Below, one piece after another: positions 35,925 through 44,060 of a stretch of DNA of 64,000 bases; the first letter of the stretch is position 1; every line of letters begins with the position of its first letter. Source of the stretch: Mycobacterium asiaticum (lineage in GTDB: Bacteria; Actinomycetota; Actinomycetes; Mycobacteriales; Mycobacteriaceae). The notes under the pieces were generated by a model that searched no databases, was not told the DNA's origin, and saw only the letters and a list, made by a program, of their open reading frames with translations. The stretch is from positions 248,001-312,000 of the forward strand of contig NZ_LZMH01000069.1 in NCBI RefSeq assembly GCF_001673635.1. The letters are read 5' to 3'. Both the position numbers and the translations under genes were made by a program.

Positions 35925-36349
35925 GACGTGTCCCGACGGGGCAGTACGACGGTGGCGGTGCCGGGCATCAACACGTCCGCGCCCCGACGGCAGAAGATGT
36001 CCAGGTCGACAAGATCCGGTGCGCGTTTGCCAGTAACCACGCCGCCGAAGGTGAGTTCCTGGTCTGGGTAGGCGATTGCGCGGTTCTGCACCGAAAATCT
36101 CACCAGCCGCCCTGCGCCGCCGATCCAATCGGTGAGCGCCCGGGACAACAGCGCGGCCTGCAGCGGACCCTGCACCAGCACGTTGTCATAACCCTCCACA
36201 TCCCGCGCCCAGTCCTTGTCGTAGTGAATGCGGTGCCCGTTATAAGTTGCGGCGCTGAAGAAGAACATCTGCGTCTCGGTCACGGTGACGGTCAAAGGTG
36301 GCACCGCATCGCCATTTTCGACGGCTTCGAAGAACACTTGTCCGGTCAT
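35921..36349 (-). CDS. MaoC-like dehydratase/hydratase subunit (ChsH1-like)
   Basis: A 142-residue single hot-dog domain. It includes FFFSAATYNGHRIHYDKDWA with the candidate catalytic His/Asn, and VQGPLQAALLSRAL in the central helix. The short length requires pairing with another hot-dog subunit, most likely the gene just upstream. The ATG overlaps the preceding stop by ATGA. Probable role: hydration of the enoyl-CoA side chain formed by the two FadE proteins. Confidence 0.86.
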   Translation of the reverse strand: MTGQVFFEAVENGDAVPPLTVTVTETQMFFFSAATYNGHRIHYDKDWARDVEGYDNVLVQGPLQAALLSRALTDWIGGAGRLVRFSVQNRAIAYPDQELTFGGVVTGKRAPDLVDLDIFCRRGADVLMPGTATVVLPRRDTS

Positions 36350-36849
36350 GCGGGCCTGGCAATCATGGACGTGGTTGCTTCGGCGACCAAATCGCGGTGT
36401 TGGTTGCGGTATTCGCCGCGCCAGGTCACCAGCACGAATCGCCCCGAACGGCCTTGCTTCTCCACGATCGACTCGACCGTACGCACCATCTCGATCTGGT
36501 CGCGGTGGTAAGCGGGAAGATGGAATGTGGTGCTCTCGCCACCGGCCATGCGCCGCGGAGCCCGGGGAAAGGCGAGGCTGCCGGTCGCCGCCCCGGACGA
36601 TCCGTCGGGCCGTAGATCGCGTAACGCGCTGACGCCGAGGATCGCGTATTGCAGGAACAGCGGCGGGCAGATGATGTCGCGATACCCGTGCGCCCGGGCA
36701 TAGTCCGGGTCGAACCACAGCGGGTTGTGGTCGTCGACCGCTGCGGCCCACCGCTGCCAGTCGCGCTGATTCACCTCGCCGGCGGCGGTCGCGACGACGG
36801 TGCCGACGCGGGCCGCGGAGTCGGGATCTATCAAGCTCTCGGTGCTCAT
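36346..36849 (-). CDS. MaoC N-terminal-type hot-dog subunit (ChsH2 N-terminal-like)
   Basis: A 167-residue hot-dog protein of the FAS1-like dehydratase family. The expected active-site stretch AAVDDHNPLWFDPDYARAHGY carries Trp where hydratase-2 enzymes have the catalytic His, so it is probably the non-catalytic or structural half of a heteromeric hydratase. The igr equivalent, ChsH2, is this domain fused to DUF35; here the two are split and separated by two genes. ATGA overlaps occur with both neighbours. Confidence 0.84.
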   Translation of the reverse strand: MSTESLIDPDSAARVGTVVATAAGEVNQRDWQRWAAAVDDHNPLWFDPDYARAHGYRDIICPPLFLQYAILGVSALRDLRPDGSSGAATGSLAFPRAPRRMAGGESTTFHLPAYHRDQIEMVRTVESIVEKQGRSGRFVLVTWRGEYRNQHRDLVAEATTSMIARPA

Positions 36850-37922
36850 TGTCCGCCGCTCCAATCCATCTCTGCGTCAAGCCATTTGGCCGCGACATCG
36901 GCGCCACCACCCAGAGTGGCCAGTACGCGGGCCCGCTCGGAGAACAGGTGCAGATCGGTGTCCACCACGTAGCCCATGCCGCCGTGCAACTGGTGGGCGT
37001 CCAGGGTGATCTGCTTGACCGCCGCGGCGTGCATCCTGGCGATGGCGGTCTCCCGGGTGGCGGTCTCGCCCCGGCCGAGCCAGAACGCTGCCGAATGCGC
37101 CGCAAGCCGGGCAGCAGACAGCGCGATGTGCATATCGGCCACCAGGTGCTGGACGGCCTGAAAGGAGGCGATCGGCCTGCCGAACTGCTCCCGCATCTTG
37201 GTGTAATCGACGGTGCGTTGCAGCACCGCTTCGCCCACCCCCACCAGATCCAGGCAGAGCAGCGCGGACGCCGCGTTCGCCACCCGTCGCATGGCCCGTT
37301 CGGCCAGTCCCGCTCGGCCGCCCAGGACGCGGCGGGCATCGTCGACCAGCACGTCGTCGAAGGTGATTGTGAATGCGTGGTGTCCGCCCATCAGGGCGAG
37401 CGGACGGACGGCCACCGCCGCGACCGGGACCACGAAACCCATTGTTTGGCCATCACTTTGAGCGGCTGTGACGATCAGGTCGGCGGTGTCCGCGTCGGGG
37501 ACGAAGTCGGCGACCCCGCTCAGTAGCCAACCGTCGGCCGCCCTGACGGCCCGCACCGTGGGGGTGAGCGCCGCGGCGTCGCGCGGATTCCACAGCGCGG
37601 CGGTGCCGCGCGCTGTCCCGGCAACCAGGGCGGGCAGCCAGACCTGCCGCGCCTCCGGCCCGCCCAGCCAGTCGATGGCAAGCACCGCCTGCAGGGTGCT
37701 GTGCACCGTCAACGGACACCGCGCCCGGCCGGCTTCGAGGCAGAAGACAGCGAGGTCGGTCAACTCGCCGCCCGATCCGCCGTATGGCTCTTCGATGGTC
37801 AACCCGAGCACTCCCGATTTGGCGAGCGTCTGCCACCACGCCGGCGCGGAGTGGTCTTCGGCCAGCAGGCTTCGGCACACGGCGGCGAGGTCGTGCTGGT
37901 CCCGGGTAGGTAACAGTCGCAT
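36846..37922 (-). CDS. acyl-CoA dehydrogenase, ChsE1/FadE28-like subunit
   Basis: A 358-residue flavoprotein of the short FadE type that functions in alpha2beta2 heterotetramers. The N-terminal domain has TIEEPYGGSGGELTDLAVF; the middle has GAWLLSGVADFVPDADTADLIVTA-like sequence and the C-terminal helical domain contains YTKMREQFGRPIASFQAVQHLVADM and QLHGGMGYVVDTDLHLFSER. The length matches ChsE1 (about 340). Its 3' end overlaps the MaoC gene by ATGA, and the partner FadE lies four bases upstream. Confidence 0.86.
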   Translation of the reverse strand: MRLLPTRDQHDLAAVCRSLLAEDHSAPAWWQTLAKSGVLGLTIEEPYGGSGGELTDLAVFCLEAGRARCPLTVHSTLQAVLAIDWLGGPEARQVWLPALVAGTARGTAALWNPRDAAALTPTVRAVRAADGWLLSGVADFVPDADTADLIVTAAQSDGQTMGFVVPVAAVAVRPLALMGGHHAFTITFDDVLVDDARRVLGGRAGLAERAMRRVANAASALLCLDLVGVGEAVLQRTVDYTKMREQFGRPIASFQAVQHLVADMHIALSAARLAAHSAAFWLGRGETATRETAIARMHAAAVKQITLDAHQLHGGMGYVVDTDLHLFSERARVLATLGGGADVAAKWLDAEMDWSGGQ

Positions 37923-37926
37923 CCGG

Positions 37927-39105
37927 TCACCGCCCGTAGGACGGCATGCCGTGCCCGCGCTGGGCGATCACATCCCGCAACACTTCGTTGGTCCCGCCAC
38001 CGAAGCGCATCAGCGGTGACACGCGGTAAAGACGTTCGAAGAAGCCGCCCAGTGGCGCCCCGGTACTGCGATGCGCCAACAAACCGTCTGGCCCCAGCAG
38101 ATCAATCGCCAAATCCGCTATGCGCTGGCGCAATTCGCTGGTAAAGATCTTTTCGACACTGACCTCGATCGACGGGATGCGTCCGCTGTCCAGGATCGAC
38201 GCCGCTTCGTATCCCATCAGTCTCGCGGCCTCGACGTCGGCCTCCGCTTGGGCAAGCCGCCGCCGAAAGACGGTGTCATGCGCGGGCACCGTCCCGTCCC
38301 GGCGCGGCCTGGCGGCCAGCGTCAGCAGGTCGTCGAGCGCGCGCCGCAGATCACCCGCGTTGGTCAGCGCTCCGCGCTCCAGGTCGAGGGCGCCGGTGAT
38401 ATATGTCCAACCCTTGTTCACCTCGCCAATGAGGTTGCCCACCGGCACCCGCACGTCGTCGAAGAAGGTCTCGTTGGTGCGGTAGCCCGACCAGGCGTAC
38501 AGCGGGCGGATCTCGATGCCGGGAGCGTCGATCGGCACCATGATCACCGAGATGCCCCGATGACGCGCCGCCTCCGGATCGGTCCGCACACACAGCCACT
38601 CGTGGGTGCAGCGCTGCGCGCCGCTGTTCCAGATCTTGGATCCGGTGATCACCCACTCGTCGCCGTCGCGCACCGCGCGGGTGCGCAGACTGGCCAGGTC
38701 GGTGCCGGCATTCGGCTCGGAATAGCCCACCGCGCAGACGACCTCGCCCCTGGCGATGGGCGGTAGGAATTCCTTTTTGTTCTGTTCGGTGCCGTGCCGC
38801 ATGATCATCGGCGCTACTGAGGTGACCGTGAGATCCGGACCGGGGACACCCCAGTACTCGAACTCGCTCATCAACAGGTGCTGGTGCATGGCGGTCAGTC
38901 CGAGACCACCGTACTCACGTGGCCAGTTCAGCCCGAACCAGCCCCGCTCCCCGATTTTGCGGCGAAATGACGCGAGCTCGCCGCCCTGAAACTCGAGATC
39001 GTGCTCGGCCATCTCCGCCCGCAGCGCGGGCGTGACGTTGTCCCGGAGGAACTGGCGCACCTCGGCCAGCCAGGCCCGTTGCTCGTCGTCGAGCGCGAAG
39101 TCCAC
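37927..39105 (-). CDS. acyl-CoA dehydrogenase, FadE26/ChsE2-like subunit
   Basis: A 392-residue acyl-CoA dehydrogenase. Typical segments are FGLNWPREYGGLGLTAMHQHLL, VGYSEPNAGTDLASLRTRA (FAD/substrate), KIWNSGAQ, YRTNETFFDDVRVP and the C-terminal RFGGGTNEVLRDVIA with FAD-binding Gly-rich loop. Such proteins pair with a shorter FadE to desaturate sterol side-chain acyl-CoAs. GTG 39105 is the start; the P450 stop lies 15 bases upstream, so both are in the same operon. No Shine-Dalgarno is clear. Confidence 0.88.
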   Translation of the reverse strand: MDFALDDEQRAWLAEVRQFLRDNVTPALRAEMAEHDLEFQGGELASFRRKIGERGWFGLNWPREYGGLGLTAMHQHLLMSEFEYWGVPGPDLTVTSVAPMIMRHGTEQNKKEFLPPIARGEVVCAVGYSEPNAGTDLASLRTRAVRDGDEWVITGSKIWNSGAQRCTHEWLCVRTDPEAARHRGISVIMVPIDAPGIEIRPLYAWSGYRTNETFFDDVRVPVGNLIGEVNKGWTYITGALDLERGALTNAGDLRRALDDLLTLAARPRRDGTVPAHDTVFRRRLAQAEADVEAARLMGYEAASILDSGRIPSIEVSVEKIFTSELRQRIADLAIDLLGPDGLLAHRSTGAPLGGFFERLYRVSPLMRFGGGTNEVLRDVIAQRGHGMPSYGR

Positions 39106-39120
39106 ACCGCGACAGTAGTA

Positions 39121-40491
39121 CTAGGTCGCCTGATGCGCGGCCGGGCACGCAACGGATTGTGTCGGGGGCGGCATATTTCTGATCGCCCGGACTTTGACCC
39201 GGGCGCCGCGATGCGGAATGAAGATGACGTGCTTGAGCTTCTGTCGTTCGCCGGGAGCCGTCGTGGTCTCGAAGTCGGCGCGGCGCAGGATCTCCCGTAA
39301 CACCACCCGCATCTCGACCATCGCGAAAGTGGCGCCCAGGCAACGGCGATTGCCGCCGCCGAACGGAAGCCAGGTGGTGGGGGTCAGCGTCGCGCCGATC
39401 ATCCGATCGGGGTCGAAGCGGTCTGGGTCGGGATAAACCTCGGGGCTGGCGTGCACCAGACCCATGCCGGGGGCCACCATGGTGCCCGCGGGTAACCGGT
39501 AACCGGCCAGCTCGACCGGCTCGGTCAGAATCCGGCCCACGTCGAACACCACCGGCCGGATCCGCAGCGTCTCCTTGGCCACCGCGTCGAGGTACTCGTC
39601 GCCGGCCGGATCTCCCTCGGCGCTCGCGTGCGCCGCACGCACCGCCTTGGCCAGCACCGCCGGGTGTCGGGTGAGCCGCTCCAGCGCCCAAGACAGTGCG
39701 GTGGCCGTGGTGTCGTGTCCGGCCACCAAGAGGGTGAGCAGCTGATCCCGCAATTCGCGGTCGGTCATCGGCTGGTCGGCACGCACCAGCATGGCCAGCG
39801 TGTCGGTGCGCCGGGCCAGCTCCGGGTCCGCGCGGCGGTCGGCGATCTCGGCGTAGAGCAGCTCGTCGGCGGCGGCGATGCGTCGTCGCAGCGCCCGCCA
39901 GGGGCGCCGCTGCAGCAGCTTCGGGTTGGCGATCGCGAGGGTTTCCCACGGCCCGACCTTGAGCAGCTGCGGCATGATCTCGCGTAGCGCCGCCAACCGC
40001 GCCGGGTCGGTGGCGCCGATCACCGTCCGCAGGATCACCTCCAACGTGATCTCAGACATTCTGGGCGACAGAGCAAATGGCGTACCTACCGGCCAGCCGG
40101 CAACGTTGGCCGCGGCGATCTCGGCCATCACCGCGGCCTGTCGCCCGACAGCGTCGCGGTGAAAGGGCGGCAGCATCAGCCGGCGCCGGTCGCGATGCAC
40201 GTCTTCGTCGATCACCAGTAGCGAACTGTCTCCCAGTAGCCCGGCCAGCATCTTGTTCGCTTCCCCGGCGTGATAAACGCGGGGATCACCGGCGAACACC
40301 GTCTTTATGTCGGCCGGGTCACCCAGATAGACCATGTTGCCGAGGAACGCGATGCGCAGCGCGAACACGCTGCCGTAGCGGCGCCGGCAGGCCGCCACGG
40401 CCTTCGCTCCGTGGCCCATCATCAGCGCGGCCAGCACCCAGCCGGGCAGTCGCGGCCCCGGGGGCAGCGCTGCAGCTGTGTCTGCGGGCAT
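39121..40491 (-). CDS. cytochrome P450 (CYP135/CYP138-like), first gene of catabolic operon
   Basis: A 456-residue class-II-like P450 with a Pro-rich start (ALPPGPRLPG). The I-helix motif is VAGHDTTATALSW, the ExxR is ETLR, the PERF equivalent is PDRF, and the haem-binding loop is FGGGNRRCLGATFA (Cys near 400). The family resembles CYP138/CYP135 of M. tuberculosis; exact number uncertain. The ATG at 40491 was chosen as the frame upstream is not P450-like. It heads an operon of eight genes down to 32743 and is divergent from another P450. It would supply the first hydroxylation of the substrate. Confidence 0.85.
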   Translation of the reverse strand: MPADTAAALPPGPRLPGWVLAALMMGHGAKAVAACRRRYGSVFALRIAFLGNMVYLGDPADIKTVFAGDPRVYHAGEANKMLAGLLGDSSLLVIDEDVHRDRRRLMLPPFHRDAVGRQAAVMAEIAAANVAGWPVGTPFALSPRMSEITLEVILRTVIGATDPARLAALREIMPQLLKVGPWETLAIANPKLLQRRPWRALRRRIAAADELLYAEIADRRADPELARRTDTLAMLVRADQPMTDRELRDQLLTLLVAGHDTTATALSWALERLTRHPAVLAKAVRAAHASAEGDPAGDEYLDAVAKETLRIRPVVFDVGRILTEPVELAGYRLPAGTMVAPGMGLVHASPEVYPDPDRFDPDRMIGATLTPTTWLPFGGGNRRCLGATFAMVEMRVVLREILRRADFETTTAPGERQKLKHVIFIPHRGARVKVRAIRNMPPPTQSVACPAAHQAT

Positions 40492-40627
40492 GACTCGATC
40501 GTCGACGTCCGGGGTCACCGGGTCAACTCTTCCCTTGGCGCGAACGTGCGTAGCGGTACAGCGACACGCCGACAACCGTGGCATTCCGCGCACCCTCGCG
40601 GCGGCCCTCGATACGTCAACACCCGAC

Positions 40628-40651
40628 CATACGGACGCGCATTTCCGTATG
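40628..40651. promoter_or_regulatory. inverted repeat, candidate operator between divergent P450 genes
   Basis: CATACGGA (40628-40635), eight-base spacer, TCCGTATG (40644-40651): a perfect 8-8-8 dyad. It lies 30 bases upstream of the -35 of the plus-strand P450 promoter and 137 bases upstream of the minus-strand operon start. A dimeric regulator could control both directions. No regulator gene is adjacent. Confidence 0.5.
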
Positions 40652-40680
40652 CCGACGTCACCTCCGTCCGCTTGAGGTCG

Positions 40681-40709
40681 TTGACACTGCCAGGCACTGG
40701 CCATACATT
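40681..40709 (+). promoter_or_regulatory. near-consensus sigma-A promoter for the plus-strand P450
   Basis: TTGACA at 40681-40686, a 17-nt spacer, TACATT at 40704-40709. Transcription would start near 40716, giving a leader of about 25 nt that contains AGGAGG before the ATG at 40741. Confidence 0.7.
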
Positions 40710-40740
40710 CGTGGCAGCTTCGTCTGCATAGGAGGCCCCG

Positions 40741-41967
40741 ATGGCAGTCGGGATCGCGCCCATGAACATCTTCGATGCCGATCTGCCGACGCTCGCCTAT
40801 GACCCCGAAGAGACCCCGGCAGCCATCTATCCGCGCATCCAGTCGGCGCAACAGCAAGCGCCGGTCGCCCTGGGCCCGTTCGGACCGGAGGTGCTTTCGT
40901 ACCATTTGGTCCGATCTGTGTTGCGCGACAACCGGTTTCAGATTCCGCCGGGCTTGAATCTGGTGGTGCAGGGGATCACTTCGGGACCGCTGTGGGACAA
41001 GGTGATGAACAGCCTGCTGTGCCTGGAGGGCGATGCCCATCATCGGTTGCGCAGCCTGACGTCGAAGGCGTTCACACCGCGCGCCACCCTGCGCCTGCAC
41101 GACACGATGGTCGCCATGATGAACGAGTTGATCGACGGCGTCGCCGACGCCGGCGGCTGTGACGTCGTCACGGACCTCGCGCGCCCCTACCCAGTCCCGA
41201 TCATCTGCGCGTTGCTGGGTGCCCCTCGTGAGGATTGGCAACGGTTCTCGCGCTGGGCCGACGCGATCTTCAAGGCCTTCAGCTTCATCGCCGGTGTCGC
41301 CGAGATCGAGCCGGCCGTCATGCGGGCGTGGGGTGAGCTCGACGACTATGTCGACGAGATGGTGGCCCGACGTCGGCACAGTCTCACCGACGACTTGCTT
41401 TCCGACCTGATCCGGGCCGAGGACGACGGTGACCGCTTGAGCCAGGCCGAACTGCGCATGCTCGCCGGCGGTTTGCTGTTGGCCGGTACCGACACCACCC
41501 GCAATCAACTGGCCGCCTCGGTGCAGGTGCTGTGCGAGAACCCGGAGCAGTGGGAATTACTGCGGCGGCGCCCCGAACTGGCAATGGCCGCGGTCGAAGA
41601 GACAATGCGCCACTCGCCGATAGCGTGTGGAACCCTACGCCTGGTGGTCGAGGACGCCGAGCTCGACGGTTACCTCTTCCCCGCCGGCACCATGGTGCTG
41701 GCGAATACCGCGGCGGCCAACCGGGATCCGGCGATATATGACGAGCCGGAGCGGGTCGACATCACCCGGCAAGGGAGCCCGGCAATCCTGACGTTCGGCG
41801 GCGGCATCCACTACTGCCTGGGCGCCAATCTGGCCCGACGCGAGCTCGCAGAGGCACTCACGGTGCTCACTGGACGGATTCGGAATCCGCGAATCGCAGG
41901 GCCTGCGCCGTGGAAGCCGATGGTCAGTTTGAGCGGCCCGATCAGCCTGCCGATCGAGTTCGATTAG
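40741..41967 (+). CDS. cytochrome P450 (bacterial class I type)
   Basis: A 408-residue soluble P450. The I-helix reads LLLAGTDTTRNQLAASVQ, the ExxR is EETMR, and the haem loop is FGGGIHYCLGANLARRE (Cys near 359). The conserved CLEGDAHHRLRSLTSKAFTPR helix C region is intact. The ATG at 40741 follows TAGGAGG. The family could not be assigned by eye. It is transcribed from its own strong promoter, divergent from the P450-FadE operon, and shares the intergenic inverted repeat, so the two units may answer the same inducer. No ferredoxin gene is nearby. Confidence 0.9.
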   Translation: MAVGIAPMNIFDADLPTLAYDPEETPAAIYPRIQSAQQQAPVALGPFGPEVLSYHLVRSVLRDNRFQIPPGLNLVVQGITSGPLWDKVMNSLLCLEGDAHHRLRSLTSKAFTPRATLRLHDTMVAMMNELIDGVADAGGCDVVTDLARPYPVPIICALLGAPREDWQRFSRWADAIFKAFSFIAGVAEIEPAVMRAWGELDDYVDEMVARRRHSLTDDLLSDLIRAEDDGDRLSQAELRMLAGGLLLAGTDTTRNQLAASVQVLCENPEQWELLRRRPELAMAAVEETMRHSPIACGTLRLVVEDAELDGYLFPAGTMVLANTAAANRDPAIYDEPERVDITRQGSPAILTFGGGIHYCLGANLARRELAEALTVLTGRIRNPRIAGPAPWKPMVSLSGPISLPIEFD

Positions 41968-41977
41968 TAAGGGGCCC

Positions 41978-42781
41978 TCAACCGATCGAGACTATCTGGT
42001 CGATTGAGTCCCTGGGCAGGTCACCATCGACGATCGCGGTAACCGTCATGCGGTCCAACGTGATCGCACCGCGGTGGTTGGTCAGGAATGCGATGTCGGC
42101 GGCATCGCGCCCGGTCGCGATACGCACCAGTGACTGCCGCGGCGCCAACAAAGTGCCGTCCACGGCCTGCCAGCCGCCCTCGACAAACGCCTCGGCGACG
42201 GCGTGAAAATCCATGGGACACAATCCCGGTGCGTAAACCGATACCACACGTGCCGGCACAAAGACCGCGCGCAGTAGCGCGACCACCAGGTGCGCAAAGT
42301 CGCGGCAAACTCCGGCGCCGGAGAGCAGGGTCTCCACCGCACCGTCGATCGGATCACTCGAACCAGGCACATAATTGAGCCGGGTGCCCACCCAGAGAGA
42401 GACCCTCTCCAGCAGCGCCGCCGAATCCAAGAAGCTGCCGAATTCGGTCGCTGCGAAGCCGTACAACTTGTCCGCCTCGGCATAACGGCTCGGACGTAGG
42501 TACATCGATAGGTCGTGCTCAGTCACTGGTGCCGGGTCAGTCCGTCCAAGGATCGTCGCTTCGTACCCAACCGACAGCCGCCCTTGGGCCACGTCCAACA
42601 GATGGATCCGGTTACCGTGCATGCCGCTGATCTCGCGCGCCTGCACGGGAGATCCGTCCAACTCGAACGATAGGCACTCCGTCACGTCAGCATTCGGATG
42701 CGGCGCGACGGCGATCTGAAACTCCAGCGTGGTCGCTTCGATGACGTCGACCTCGAGTGCGGCCGCGACTTCACGCTTCAT
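41978..42781 (-). CDS. transglutaminase-like domain protein
   Basis: A 267-residue papain-like-fold protein. The catalytic Cys lies in GAGVCRDFAHLVVALLRA (near 158), the His in MDFHAVAEAFVEGGW and the Asp in AVDGTLLAPR, so the triad is complete. An N-terminal beta domain (about 1-100) precedes it as in bacterial transglutaminase-like proteins of the Rv2409c type. No signal peptide. The stop is ten bases from the convergent P450 stop. Could be a protease, amidase or cross-linking enzyme; substrate unknown. Confidence 0.86.
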   Translation of the reverse strand: MKREVAAALEVDVIEATTLEFQIAVAPHPNADVTECLSFELDGSPVQAREISGMHGNRIHLLDVAQGRLSVGYEATILGRTDPAPVTEHDLSMYLRPSRYAEADKLYGFAATEFGSFLDSAALLERVSLWVGTRLNYVPGSSDPIDGAVETLLSGAGVCRDFAHLVVALLRAVFVPARVVSVYAPGLCPMDFHAVAEAFVEGGWQAVDGTLLAPRQSLVRIATGRDAADIAFLTNHRGAITLDRMTVTAIVDGDLPRDSIDQIVSIG

Positions 42782-42834
42782 GCTGCTCGCCTGTCAAGAA
42801 CATGGCGGCGTGTGCAGGTCCGGTACGCGGCCCG

Positions 42835-43362
42835 TCACTCCACCACAACGGCATCGGCCAAACCCGCCTGCTGGGTTGCACCGGCGCGCAACCGCTCGTC
42901 GCAGAGCTCGCTTTCGGCACGTGCGGCACGCACTATGTGATCGCCGGCCCGAAACATCTGGCTGTCGATTTCGATCGGCATGATGGGAAGGTCGGCCGCC
43001 TGACGCAACAGCATGACCGCCAAAGGACCGGACGTCCGGCAGGGCACCACAAGCAGGTTGGCCGAGGCGTGACTTCCGCTGACGGTCATTAGCCGCTGGC
43101 GAATGGCCAGATTGCCGGGCAGCGAGGGCTTGGCGCCGCAGAGCACGTCGAGGTCCGGCGAAGCCTGCAAGGACGACCAGTTGACGCTGATATCGACGAT
43201 TTCGCCTAACCGGGGCGAGAGCACATCGATCAGCTCGGGAAGCTCTCGCGCAATCGAGGCTGTATGGGGCCACCACGCGCCATCGATCGCCGACCCCAAG
43301 ACATGCGCAAGGGTGAGTCGGACCGGGCTGGCCAGGCGTCGCCCACGCATCGCGCTGTTCAT
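42835..43362 (-). CDS. DUF5994 family protein
   Basis: A 175-residue protein of a family I know only from actinobacteria. The hallmark is GAWWPHTASIARELPELIDVL, followed by a beta-rich half (ANLLVVPC, GPLAVMLLRQAADL). Function unknown. The ATG at 43362 was chosen because it overlaps the stop of a 14-codon upstream ORF (ATGA); a TTG at 43398 would add 12 residues in the same frame. It lies 53 bases upstream of the transglutaminase gene on the same strand and may form an operon with it. Confidence 0.75.
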   Translation of the reverse strand: MNSAMRGRRLASPVRLTLAHVLGSAIDGAWWPHTASIARELPELIDVLSPRLGEIVDISVNWSSLQASPDLDVLCGAKPSLPGNLAIRQRLMTVSGSHASANLLVVPCRTSGPLAVMLLRQAADLPIMPIEIDSQMFRAGDHIVRAARAESELCDERLRAGATQQAGLADAVVVE

Positions 43363-43403
43363 AACGGCGACGCAGATTTCCGTTGCGCCTGTTGGCAATC
43401 CAT
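43359..43403 (-). CDS. possible 14-codon upstream ORF (leader peptide) before DUF5994 gene
   Basis: ATG at 43403 is preceded by GAAGAAGGA at good spacing and encodes MDCQQAQRKSASPL, with the TGA overlapping the ATG of the DUF5994 gene (TTATGA). This is the arrangement of coupled or regulatory leader peptides. It is the only start in the region with a strong ribosome-binding site. It may instead be accidental if the TTG at 43398 is the real start. Confidence 0.35.
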   Translation of the reverse strand: MDCQQAQRKSASPL

Positions 43404-43771
43404 AATCGATCCTTCTTCGGGTTGACCCGGCACACTCAGGTGAGGATCGACAGATGAGGCCGAACGCAGACGATCGTTGAAGTTTTCGGTATCGCGCGGA
43501 TCGCCGTCGGCTGGAAAGTGTTCGCTTTCAATCCTACACCGCGTAGTGCCGAATCAAGGGTGTCGGTCGACGACCAATGTATTTATTTGTGCCCCGATTT
43601 GCCGCACTCCGCTCCCTCAGGAACCGAGAGATCTACGAAAACGCTAGCGAGAACAGTGATGTCGCGTAACGGACGTGATCACCACGAGTTCCCGATCGTC
43701 CCACCCGGGCGTGCTAGTCTGACGCGGGATGTTTTTCGACATCCGTTTCAAGTGAGAGAAGTTGATTAAGT
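43404..43771. other. intergenic region upstream of cspA and DUF5994
   Basis: About 370 bases without a convincing gene. A plus-strand open frame (43518-43769) has no family-like features. A -10-like TAGTCT (43715-43720) could drive cspA, without a clear -35. The hairpin at 43727-43744 follows it. Nothing else recognised. Confidence 0.6.
43727..43744 (+). promoter_or_regulatory. hairpin in the cspA 5' leader
   Basis: GGATGT (43727-43732), loop TTTTCG, ACATCC (43739-43744), a perfect six-base stem starting about seven bases after the -10-like TAGTCT. It would sit at the 5' end of a leader of about 45 nt. Cold-shock gene leaders are often structured and temperature-responsive, so a regulatory role is plausible. 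Confidence 0.4.
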
Positions 43772-43975
43772 ATGACACAGGGAACTGTGAAGTGGTTCAA
43801 CAGCGATAAAGGCTTCGGATTTATCGCCCCCGACGGCGACGAGGGGGATGTGTTCGTTCACTACTCCGAGATCACCGGTGGCGGTTATCGGTCGCTCGAG
43901 GAGAACCAGCGGGTTCAATTCGAGATCGGCCAAGGCGCCAAGGGTCCCCAGGCGTTGGGTGTGACAACCATTTAA
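43772..43975 (+). CDS. cspA: cold-shock protein CspA
   Basis: A 67-residue single cold-shock domain. RNP1 is KGFGFIAP and RNP2 is VFVHYSEI, both intact, and the sequence QGTVKWFNSDKGFGF matches mycobacterial CspA. It is a nucleic-acid-binding RNA chaperone. No strong Shine-Dalgarno is seen before ATG 43772 (AGAAGTTGATTAAGT). It stands alone, with a structured 5' leader and a terminator 20 bases downstream. Confidence 0.96.
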   Translation: MTQGTVKWFNSDKGFGFIAPDGDEGDVFVHYSEITGGGYRSLEENQRVQFEIGQGAKGPQALGVTTI

Positions 43976-43995
43976 CAACACCTGATTCGTTACTC

Positions 43996-44027
43996 ATGGG
44001 CTGGCAGGCAATGTCCTGTCAGCCCAT
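43996..44027. terminator. strong terminator hairpin after cspA
   Basis: ATGGGCTGGCAGG, loop CAATGT, CCTGTCAGCCCAT: a 13-bp stem with one G-T mismatch, placed 20 bases after cspA and 33 bases after the convergent amidase end, so probably bidirectional. Confidence 0.85.
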
Positions 44028-44060
44028 TTGCGTTGTAAGGCATTACTTCTCGATCGCGGT

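Noticed and set aside
43518..43769. 83-codon frame before cspA
   Set aside because: No recognisable domain or ribosome-binding site; overlaps the likely cspA promoter and leader.
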